Assembly: GCF_002135435.1 (NCBI RefSeq)
Contig: NZ_NEGK01000008.1
Span: 124,001 to 188,000, forward strand
Direction: 5' to 3'
Source: Acinetobacter sp. ANC 3813
GTDB lineage: Bacteria > Pseudomonadota > Gammaproteobacteria > Pseudomonadales > Moraxellaceae
DNA length: 64,000 nt
Shown: positions 57,243 to 64,000 of the stretch, piece after piece
Position numbering within the stretch: the first letter of the stretch is position 1
Layout of the letters: every line of letters begins with the position of its first letter
Notes under the pieces: generated by a model
Told to the model about the DNA's origin: nothing
The model's database searches: none
What the model saw: the letters and a program-made list of their open reading frames with translations, nothing else
Translations under genes and position numbers: made by a program

Positions 57243-58004
57243 ATGGATTTAGAGACTCGATTACTGCAGCAGCTGCTGAGCGATGCAAATCAGCTTCCAG
57301 AAGTATTGCTTTTAAAACCCGTTACAGCATCTACCAATGATGATGTACGGGAAATTGCGCTTAAAGGCGTCCAGCAAGTCCTTGTGACCAGCGTTCGGCA
57401 AACTCAGGGCCGCGGACAGCGTCAGCGTCAATGGGTGTCTCCCGAAGGCAACATCTATTTAAGCACATTGCTCAATACGCGAACAGCGATTGATGGCCGC
57501 TTAGCGCTGGAAATTGCGTTAAATATCCTGCAAATGCCAAGCCTGCAGAATTTAGATCTGCAAGTTAAATGGCCTAATGACCTGTACAGCGCAGCTGGAA
57601 AATGGGGCGGCATCTTAATTGAACCGCTAAACGCGCATCAGGCCGTGGTCGGTGTCGGGCTAAATGTACTGCCTCTGCCTAAAGAGGGCATTGATCAGGC
57701 AGTGACATCACTGACCGAACTGGGGCTGGCGCAATTTGACCGCATTCAGCTGACGGCAGAGCTGTATCTTGCCATTCAGCAAGCCGGCGAATGGTTCAGC
57801 CATAACAGCGCCAATTTAGCTGCGCGCTTCAATCATTACGCAGCCTTTAAAAATCAGGCTGTCGAGATTGAACATCTGCAAGGCCTCAGCCAAGGGATTT
57901 TTCTCGGCATCCGCAACGACGGCGCAATTGAAATCCGCAATGAGCAAGGCAAAGAGCACTTTTTTCAAGGCCGCCTGCGCTTAGCAGAAGTCTCTGTAAA
58001 ATAA
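57243..58004 (+). CDS. birA: Biotin--[acetyl-CoA-carboxylase] ligase, monofunctional
   Basis: 253 residues. Class I BirA: catalytic domain with STNDD (about 31), the biotinyl-AMP loop GRGQRQRQWVSP and KWPNDLY, plus the C-terminal SH3-like domain. The N-terminal DNA-binding winged helix of class II BirA is absent, so it cannot repress the bio operon as in E. coli. The start has no clear ribosome site. Eight to fourteen bases before coaX. Confidence 0.92.
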   Translation: MDLETRLLQQLLSDANQLPEVLLLKPVTASTNDDVREIALKGVQQVLVTSVRQTQGRGQRQRQWVSPEGNIYLSTLLNTRTAIDGRLALEIALNILQMPSLQNLDLQVKWPNDLYSAAGKWGGILIEPLNAHQAVVGVGLNVLPLPKEGIDQAVTSLTELGLAQFDRIQLTAELYLAIQQAGEWFSHNSANLAARFNHYAAFKNQAVEIEHLQGLSQGIFLGIRNDGAIEIRNEQGKEHFFQGRLRLAEVSVK

Positions 58005-58018
58005 GTTAGGGATTGCAG

Positions 58019-58762
58019 ATGAAAAACTTATGGCTTGATATTGGCAATACCCGCCTGAAATACTGGATTACCGAAGATGATCAAATCATTGAACATGCGG
58101 CAGAACTGCATTTGCAGTCCCCTGCAGAGTTGCTGCTGGGCTTGATTCAGCATTTTAAAAGCTTAGAACTGCAGCAAGTGGGTGTATCATCGGTTCAAGA
58201 CAAAAAGAACAATGACCGCATTCAAAAAATTCTGAAGTTTTTGCAAATTCCTGTGGTGTTTGCCAAGGTGCATGCAGAGTTTGCAGGCCTGCGCTGTGCG
58301 TATGAAGATACCAGCAAGTTCGGGATAGACCGCTGGCTGCAAATGCTGGCAGTGGTGCATGATCCGCAGCAAAAATACTGTGTGATCAGCTGCGGTACAG
58401 CATTAACCATTGATTTAACGGATGGCTTTACGCATTTGGGCGGCTACATTCTGCCTAATTTATATTTGCAGCGGGATTCACTGATTCAGAACACCAAAGG
58501 CATTAAAATTCCAGATGCTTCTTTTGATGAGCTCAGCCCTGGCCGCAATACCATCGATGCTGTACATCACGGTATTTTGCTCAGCCTGCTCAGCACCATT
58601 GAAAAAGTCATGGATAAATATCCAAGCAAACTGGTTTTAACTGGCGGCGATGCGTCCTTATTTGCTCAACATCTGCAGCGCTATCAGCCCGAAATAGAAA
58701 ATGATCTGCTGCTGAAAGGTTTGCAGGTTTATATTCAAGCTGTGTCGGAAGCTAAAGCGTAA
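58019..58762 (+). CDS. coaX: Type III pantothenate kinase
   Basis: 247 residues. First step of CoA synthesis. ASKHA-fold motifs are [10 protein letters not shown] (about 6-15), [10 protein letters not shown] and [10 protein letters not shown]. Type III enzymes are K+-dependent and not feedback-inhibited by CoA. ATG 58019 follows TAGGGA; a TTG at 58013 is possible. The birA-coaX pairing is common. Confidence 0.93.
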   Translation: MKNLWLDIGNTRLKYWITEDDQIIEHAAELHLQSPAELLLGLIQHFKSLELQQVGVSSVQDKKNNDRIQKILKFLQIPVVFAKVHAEFAGLRCAYEDTSKFGIDRWLQMLAVVHDPQQKYCVISCGTALTIDLTDGFTHLGGYILPNLYLQRDSLIQNTKGIKIPDASFDELSPGRNTIDAVHHGILLSLLSTIEKVMDKYPSKLVLTGGDASLFAQHLQRYQPEIENDLLLKGLQVYIQAVSEAKA

Positions 58763-58870
58763 ATTTCAGTTTGCTTTACACAGATAGACTAAAAAACAAC
58801 CACACCGCAAAAAGTGGCAACCCTCTTTCTGCTTTTGTACACCAAGATGATGGATTTTCGGTTTCAGCAA

Positions 58871-59455
58871 TCAATTGACCAATAACGGCTTCAACAGTTC
58901 CCAAATTTCTTGAAACTGCTCATAGCCGTCTTCCGCCATAAAATGGCCCGCATTTTTCACTTCAAAGCTTTGCGCATTCAGCACATGGCCCAATTGCAAA
59001 GTGAGCGGCGGCGGTACAATCGCATCATTTGAAGACAGCAGGCAAAACGCCAAAGGCATATATTTCTGCAGTTTCGCGCTATCCAGTTTTGCCTTGGCAA
59101 TAAAGGAATCCAGCTCAGGAAATACTTTTAAAGGCGCTTTAAAGCCAGCGGCAAAAATGCCGGCCTTGATTTCCTTGGCCTCCGTTTTAAAACGCTCATT
59201 TAAATAGTGCAGTGTGGCAATACAGCCCAAACTATGCGCCACAATAATGGTGTCTTCATCTAAATGCGGGATTTGCAGCGCAAGCGATTGCTGCCACATT
59301 TCAAAATCGGGCTGGCTGGACTCCGGCAGCATGACCCTTTTAGATAAGTATCCCGCCTGCTGGACTTTACGGCTGAGCCATGGAAACCAATGATCATTCG
59401 GTGATGCGAGATAACCATGCACAATGTAAACTTTCTTCTGTTTCACGTTATTCAT
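58871..59455 (-). CDS. RBBP9/YdeN family alpha/beta hydrolase
   Basis: 194 residues. Small serine hydrolase with the nucleophile in VAHSLGCIATLHYL (about 72-85), the oxyanion region IVHGYLASPNDHWFP at the N-terminus, Asp in SSNDAIVP and His in NAGHFMAEDG. Substrate unknown. It faces coaX, from which it is separated by a hairpin-poor gap. Confidence 0.85.
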   Translation of the reverse strand: MNNVKQKKVYIVHGYLASPNDHWFPWLSRKVQQAGYLSKRVMLPESSQPDFEMWQQSLALQIPHLDEDTIIVAHSLGCIATLHYLNERFKTEAKEIKAGIFAAGFKAPLKVFPELDSFIAKAKLDSAKLQKYMPLAFCLLSSNDAIVPPPLTLQLGHVLNAQSFEVKNAGHFMAEDGYEQFQEIWELLKPLLVN

Positions 59456-59591
59456 CTTCGAGTTTGTTCTTATGTATTACTGGCTTTGTTTAAAATAGCA
59501 TGAGTTTAATATAGTTGATAAATATTGTTTTTAAATGACAAATCAAGAATTGCATCAATTTTTTAATGCTGTATAAGCAGCTGAAATAAAT

Positions 59592-59618
59592 AAAAAAGGC
59601 GCATTAAGCGCCTTTTTT
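59592..59618 (-). terminator. Terminator after ffh
   Basis: GGCGC-ATTAA-GCGCC with A6 and T6 flanks, 11 bases after the ffh stop on the minus strand. Confidence 0.88.
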
Positions 59619-59629
59619 ATTAGAACAGA

Positions 59630-61036
59630 TTATTTCTGATCTTTATTGCCAAACAATGGGCCCATACCGCCGCCGCCGCCGAACTGCTTTTGCATGCCGC
59701 TTAATGATTTCATCATTTTTGCCATACCCGACGGATTAGCAAACTTCTTCATCATTTTCGCCATCTGCGCATGCTGTTTAATCAGCTTATTCACTTCAAC
59801 CACTTCCATACCGCAGCCGGCCGCAATACGCTTTTTACGGCTTGGGTTCATCAGGTCAGGGTTGCGGCGCTCTTTGATGGTCATCGACTGAATAATCGCT
59901 TCCATCTTTTTCACTTGCTTTTCAGGGTTTGCTTGCGCCAGCGCATCTTGAATACCCGCATTGCTCATGCCCGGCAATTTGTCCAAGAAGCCCATCATAC
60001 CGCCCATTTTATTCATTTGCTCAAACTGCATCAGCATATCTTCAAAGTTGAAGCTGCCGCCTTTTTGCAGTTTTTTCGCCATTTTTTCGGCTTTTTCTTT
60101 GTCGACTTTACGCTCAAGCTCTTCGACCAAAGACAGCACGTCACCCATGCCCAAAATACGCTGTGCAACACGTTCAGGATGGAATGGCTCTAAGGCGTCA
60201 AGTTTTTCACCCATACCCAAGAACTTGATTGGCTTGCCAGTAATTGCGCGTACAGAAAGCGCCGCACCGCCGCGAGCATCACCATCAGTTTTGGTTAGGA
60301 TTACACCTGTTAACGGTAAAGCATCGTTAAACGCTTTCGCCGTATTGGCAGCATCCTGACCTGTCATGGCATCGACAACGAATAAAGTTTCAGTTGGCTT
60401 AATCGCCGCATGAAGCTCTTTAATTTCGTCCATCATGTCATCATCGACATGCAGACGGCCTGCAGTATCGACAATCAGAACATCAGCAAACTGAATTTTT
60501 GCCTGTTCAATGGCGCGGGTTGCAATAGTAATCGGTTTTTCGTCTGCACTCGATTCAAAGAAAATCGCGCCAACTTCGCCTGCCACCGTTTGCAGCTGCT
60601 TAATTGCTGCCGGACGGTAAACGTCTGCAGAAACCATTGCGACTTTTTTCTTTTGGCGTTCTTGCAAGAAACGCGCAAGCTTCGCGGCAGTGGTGGTTTT
60701 ACCCGCACCCTGCAAGCCAGCCAGCAATACTACGACTGGCGGTTTAGCCGCAAGATCAAGGCTCTCATTGGCCTCGCCCATCATTTTTGTCAGTTCGTCA
60801 TGAACGATTTTAACAAAAGCTTGGCCAGGTGATAACTGAGTCATCACTTCTTGGCCCAATGCTTCTTCCTTAACTTTCGCGATGAACTCACGAGTTACAG
60901 GCAATGCAACATCGGCCTCAAGAAGTGCCATACGCACTTCACGTAGGGTATCTTTGATATTGTCTTCTGTTAGCTGCCCTGAGCCAGTAACATTTCTTAA
61001 ACTCTGCGTGAGTCGTTCTGTTAAGGTATCAAACAT
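59630..61036 (-). CDS. ffh: Signal recognition particle protein Ffh
   Basis: 468 residues. With 4.5S RNA, Ffh targets membrane proteins to FtsY/Sec. N domain, GTPase domain (GLQGAGKTTTAAKLA near 106, DTAGR, TKTDGD) and Met-rich M domain ending GGGGGMGPLFGNK are present. Divergent from a ypjD-like gene, as in E. coli. The 4.5S RNA gene is not in the window. Confidence 0.97.
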   Translation of the reverse strand: MFDTLTERLTQSLRNVTGSGQLTEDNIKDTLREVRMALLEADVALPVTREFIAKVKEEALGQEVMTQLSPGQAFVKIVHDELTKMMGEANESLDLAAKPPVVVLLAGLQGAGKTTTAAKLARFLQERQKKKVAMVSADVYRPAAIKQLQTVAGEVGAIFFESSADEKPITIATRAIEQAKIQFADVLIVDTAGRLHVDDDMMDEIKELHAAIKPTETLFVVDAMTGQDAANTAKAFNDALPLTGVILTKTDGDARGGAALSVRAITGKPIKFLGMGEKLDALEPFHPERVAQRILGMGDVLSLVEELERKVDKEKAEKMAKKLQKGGSFNFEDMLMQFEQMNKMGGMMGFLDKLPGMSNAGIQDALAQANPEKQVKKMEAIIQSMTIKERRNPDLMNPSRKKRIAAGCGMEVVEVNKLIKQHAQMAKMMKKFANPSGMAKMMKSLSGMQKQFGGGGGMGPLFGNKDQK

Positions 61037-61173
61037 TGCAAAATCCGCTTAAAATGGTTGTTGCAAAAAAATCTTTCTTAAAATAGAAAATTTATGCATA
61101 GAATGCTATAGGATACTGTAGTTCGCATCGAATTTACATCTATGAATTTTCATCATCCTGAAAAAGGTTTGAC

Positions 61174-61983
61174 ATGATTAGCCTGCCCTTGGTCTACACA
61201 ATTTTAGCATTGATCGCATACACGACTTCCTTTTGGTATCTGTTTATGCATTTGATGTCAAAACGTGTACCCAACCATTGGTTTGTCGGTGTAATTCTAA
61301 GCTTGGGGCTGCTGCTGCATGCTGGCGTACTCTACAGCGATATGCTCACACCCATGGGTGTAAATTATAATGTATTCAACATTATGTCTTTTACTTCCGC
61401 ACTCATGCTGCTGCTGAGCATTCTTTTCAGCACCTACCGGCCAGTTCTGCCCTTAAGTTTAATTGGCATTCCTGTGGCTGCTGCTGGCCTCATTATGGGC
61501 TTTGCATTCAGCAAGCATGATATGTTTATCTCGCGTAATTCCTTTGGCCTAGACCTGCATATTATTCTGTCTTTATCGGCTTATGCGGTATTGCTCATGG
61601 CCACCATTCACGCTGTACTGCTGTGGTTCCAAGACCGCGAGTTAAAGAATAAACAAAAACGCCGCGTTTGGGTCAATCTGCTGCCGTCTTTTCAAGTGAT
61701 GGAATCCCTGCTCTTTGATATGCTGATTGCAGGTTTTGCCTTACTGACATTCGCACTGGGGTTTGGCTTCTTTACCATTGATAATTTCTTTGGCCAGCAC
61801 CTCGCGCATAAAACGGCATTCAGTATCATTTCTTGGTTCATATACGGCGCATTGCTGCTGGGCCATTATCAATTTGGCTGGCGCGGTCAAAAAGCCATCC
61901 GTTTTACAATTCTCGGATTCTTTTTATTGGCCATAGGCTTTATTGGCTCTAAATTTGTATTGGAAATGATTTTACACCGCTAA
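61174..61983 (+). CDS. CcsA/YpjD-like cytochrome c assembly-type membrane protein
   Basis: 269 residues, about eight helices. Belongs to the CcsA/CcmC/CcmF superfamily; a conserved WxWxD-like heme motif is not evident in full, so a role in cytochrome c assembly is unproved. The ffh-ypjD neighbourhood is conserved. AAGG precedes the ATG. The NUDIX gene starts 15 bases after its stop. Confidence 0.8.
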   Translation: MISLPLVYTILALIAYTTSFWYLFMHLMSKRVPNHWFVGVILSLGLLLHAGVLYSDMLTPMGVNYNVFNIMSFTSALMLLLSILFSTYRPVLPLSLIGIPVAAAGLIMGFAFSKHDMFISRNSFGLDLHIILSLSAYAVLLMATIHAVLLWFQDRELKNKQKRRVWVNLLPSFQVMESLLFDMLIAGFALLTFALGFGFFTIDNFFGQHLAHKTAFSIISWFIYGALLLGHYQFGWRGQKAIRFTILGFFLLAIGFIGSKFVLEMILHR

Positions 61984-61998
61984 ATAAAAGAGGTGCCT

Positions 61999-62412
61999 AT
62001 GGAAAAAGTCTGCCCCTTTATCCTCAGAGAAAATACAGAACTGCAAACTGAATTGCTGGTATTTCAGCACCCTGAATCCGGCATCCAGCTGGTCAAAGGC
62101 ACGCTAGAAAGCAATGAAGCTATTTTAGATGCCGCACTGCGTGAGCTGTTTGAAGAATCCGGCATTATCCGCAGCACTGAGCACTGTACCTATATTGGCC
62201 AGCATCCTATTGATGCTTTAGCTTGGCACTTTGTAGCCATCAACATTGATGGTTTAATTTTGGCTGAACAGTGGCAATATCAGACTTTAGATGATTATGG
62301 ACATATCTTCAGCTTTTTCTGGATGCCAGTACCGCATCTGCTCTCACTAGATGAAGAACACATCCGCCCCAAATATTTAGATGCGATCCATTATATTTTG
62401 AAGCACCGATAA
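61999..62412 (+). CDS. NUDIX hydrolase
   Basis: 137 residues. The Nudix box GX5EX7REUXEEXGU is perfect (GTLESNE...RELFEESGI, about 35-57). It hydrolyses a nucleoside diphosphate-linked substrate not identifiable here. ATG 61999 follows AAGAGG; a GTG at 61993 overlaps that site. Probably cotranscribed with the CcsA-like gene. Confidence 0.85.
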   Translation: MEKVCPFILRENTELQTELLVFQHPESGIQLVKGTLESNEAILDAALRELFEESGIIRSTEHCTYIGQHPIDALAWHFVAINIDGLILAEQWQYQTLDDYGHIFSFFWMPVPHLLSLDEEHIRPKYLDAIHYILKHR

Positions 62413-62591
62413 TTCATCTTACTGAGTTTTCTGCAAAATATTGAGTTCATGCTGTGTTATCAAAACAACATATCGGTTTTGCCTCCGCATTCAAGCGGGT
62501 TTCCTCACCTACTCGAAACTATCTTTTCTCAGCTAGACATTCACCTAAAAACATCGTATAACACCGTTTTTTCATCGTTCAGGCAGCTGCT
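62413..62591. other. Gap before dusC
   Basis: 179 bases with no gene, tRNA or conspicuous repeat seen; presumably carries the dusC promoter. Confidence 0.4.
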
Positions 62592-63524
62592 GTGAAACTT
62601 GTATTAGCACCCATGGAAGGCTTAACTGACCCAATTATGCGCGATGTTCTCACATCCGTCGGGAGCTTTGACTGGTGTGTGACTGAGTTCATTCGTGTCA
62701 CTAATTCTGTCCTGCCCGACCATGTTTATCACAGCTATTGTCCAGAACTGCTCAATGATGGGAAAACTGCAGCGGGTACACCCGTACACGTACAGTTTTT
62801 GGGAAATGACCCGGAAATGCTGGCGGCCAATGCGATTCGCGCCGTTGCCTTGGGCGCACCCGCGATTGATATGAATTTTGGCTGTCCTGCCAAAACAGTG
62901 AACCGCCACCGCGGCGGTTCTGTACTGCTGGATGAACCAGAAGTCGTATACCAGCTGGTCAAGGCTGTACGCGATGCCGTGCCAAGCCATATTCCTGTAT
63001 CGGCCAAAATGCGCTTAGGCTATATGGATCGTAATTTTACGATGGAAAATGCCCATGCCATTGAAGATGCTGGCGCTGCATGGGTGACCGTACATGCCCG
63101 CACCAAAGCCGACGGCTATACGCCGCCAGCATTTTGGGATCAGCTGCGCCCCATCCGTGAAGCATTAAAAATCAATGTGATTGCCAATGGCGAGATTTGG
63201 AATAATGCCGATGCCAAACAATGCTTATTGGAATCGGGCTGTGAAGATTTAATGATTGGGCGCGGCGCTGTGACCACCCCTGATATTACCCAATGTATCC
63301 GCCAAAATAGTGATGAAGCGCTGATTAGCTGGAATGAGTTAATTCAGTTGCAAATCCGCTTTTTAAGCGGTTCTTATAAAAAAGAAATGAATATGGTGGG
63401 CCGTTATAAGCAATGGCTGGGCATGATGTCTAAGCATTATCCTGAAGCCAAAGAGCTTTGGAATGAAGTGAAAAAAGTGAGACCGCTCGAAGATATTGTA
63501 CAGAAACTGCAAAGCCACCAATAA
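62592..63524 (+). CDS. dusC: tRNA-dihydrouridine(16) synthase DusC
   Basis: 310 residues. FMN enzyme reducing U16 in the tRNA D-loop. LAPMEGLTDPIMR (4-16), the catalytic Cys in NFGCPAKTVNRHRGG (about 98), and the phosphate-binding GRGA are in place; the length and N-terminus fit DusC rather than DusA/B. Starts with GTG at 62592. Confidence 0.9.
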   Translation: MKLVLAPMEGLTDPIMRDVLTSVGSFDWCVTEFIRVTNSVLPDHVYHSYCPELLNDGKTAAGTPVHVQFLGNDPEMLAANAIRAVALGAPAIDMNFGCPAKTVNRHRGGSVLLDEPEVVYQLVKAVRDAVPSHIPVSAKMRLGYMDRNFTMENAHAIEDAGAAWVTVHARTKADGYTPPAFWDQLRPIREALKINVIANGEIWNNADAKQCLLESGCEDLMIGRGAVTTPDITQCIRQNSDEALISWNELIQLQIRFLSGSYKKEMNMVGRYKQWLGMMSKHYPEAKELWNEVKKVRPLEDIVQKLQSHQ

Positions 63525-63538
63525 GCTCACTTATAATT

Positions 63539-63564
63539 TCGCTTCTGTTTTTTAGCAGAAGCGA
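63539..63564. terminator. Hairpin between dusC and the NERD gene
   Basis: TCGCTTCTG (63539-63547) pairs with CAGAAGCGA (63556-63564); the T6 run lies in the loop rather than after the stem, so it is a weak terminator at best. Confidence 0.5.
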
Positions 63565-63623
63565 TTGCTGAAACACTGATTTTTAAAGATCTGGCCTTGC
63601 ATTTAACATCTTTAAATTTCCGC

Positions 63624-64000
63624 TCAGCTTCCTGTATTTTTCTGTCTTAAATGGTCGACATGTGCGCGGTTGGTTTTCCAAGATTTTTCCAGCACTTCTT
63701 TTTCAATGCGCAATTGAATACGCTTTAATTTCATGACAGGAATGACTTCCTGCTGAAAACTTTTGACATAATCCGTCCATGCAGCACCGCGAAAAAGATT
63801 TTCAGGCATCGCCGTTTTAAATTCACTTTCAGGCATAAAAACAATGACAGAATGCATGAATTCAGGTTCTAAAATATCTTCAAGCACATCTTCTAACACT
63901 TTCATATGCTTGTAATTTTGATGAAGCGGATTTTGAAATTTATAGGTCTTTTTATAAATTTTCTGAGTCCACATTTTTTGACGCGCTCCGCCAAAAATCC
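63624..64000 (-). CDS. NERD (nuclease-related) domain protein, C-terminal part; gene runs off the right edge
   Basis: The frame stays open to the window end (codons IFGGARQK precede the first internal ATG at 63974), so the gene is partial and 63974 is not its start. About 125 residues are visible. The segment FQNPLHQNYKHMKVLEDVL is the NERD NPxxQNxxHxxxL motif, followed by VIVFMPESEFKTAMPENL, also typical. NERD proteins resemble nucleases of the endonuclease-like fold; the role here is unknown. Confidence 0.7.
   Translation of the reverse strand, partial: IFGGARQKMWTQKIYKKTYKFQNPLHQNYKHMKVLEDVLEDILEPEFMHSVIVFMPESEFKTAMPENLFRGAAWTDYVKSFQQEVIPVMKLKRIQLRIEKEVLEKSWKTNRAHVDHLRQKNTGS

Overview
The window is chromosomal DNA from a gammaproteobacterium, almost certainly Acinetobacter (Moraxellaceae). 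No sequence search was run; this rests on protein sequences and gene order I recognise: HemJ-type protoporphyrinogen oxidase next to FabB, minCDE followed by a PA4642-family gene, rpsL-rpsG-fusA-tuf next to an EcsC protein, bpt/aat beside trxB, and smc-zipA-ligA. Base composition looks mid-40s % GC by eye. Nearly everything is core genome. I see no insertion sequence, prophage, CRISPR array, rRNA or tRNA gene.

Layout. 0-4 kb: end of an acyltransferase gene, a voltage-sensor-like membrane protein, then minC-minD-minE and a PA4642-family gene. 4-6.5 kb: an AEC transporter divergent from a LysR regulator, and a DUF4234 membrane protein. 6.5-13 kb: ftsK, trxB, and the N-degron transferases aat and bpt, then rimI. 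13-20.5 kb: a PF10118 metal-dependent hydrolase, the str operon (rpsL-rpsG-fusA-tuf, minus strand) and an EcsC-family protein. 20.8-23.7 kb: fabB, hemJ and an O-acyltransferase. 23.9-29 kb: an alanine/D-amino-acid catabolic operon (dadA-dadX-ridA-cycA) divergent from an Lrp regulator. 29-33 kb: kbp-like BON-LysM protein, acpP-fabG-fabD, rpmF-yceD, and epmC. 33.7-38.9 kb: YciO-like protein, two minus-strand genes, scpA-scpB-rluB. 39-43.7 kb: biotin operon bioA-F-C-D with a bioH-like gene just upstream. 43.8-51 kb: exported peroxiredoxin, bacterioferritin, rlmF, an AT-rich islet with an unknown SH3 gene, an NAD(P)-dependent reductase, ligA. 51-59.5 kb: zipA, smc, a GntR/FCD regulator, TauE/SafE permease, birA, coaX, a small hydrolase. 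59.6-64 kb: ffh, a CcsA/YpjD-like protein, a NUDIX hydrolase, dusC and part of a NERD-domain gene.

Functional themes: cell division and chromosome handling (MinCDE, FtsK, ZipA, SMC-ScpAB, LigA); translation and protein modification (S12, S7, EF-G, EF-Tu, L32, RimI, EpmC, RluB, RlmF, DusC, Aat, Bpt); fatty-acid synthesis (AcpP, FabG, FabD, FabB); and biotin synthesis and use (BioA/F/C/D/H, BirA).

The least ordinary parts are: the AT-rich islet at 46.45-47.85 kb, whose SH3 gene seems to be split by a one-base change in an A tract; a possible branched RNA after minE; a terminator-like hairpin between a good promoter and ligA; and a shared ATTGTC-N-GACAAT palindrome upstream of both the FCD regulator and the metal-dependent hydrolase. 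No clearly new multi-gene system is evident.
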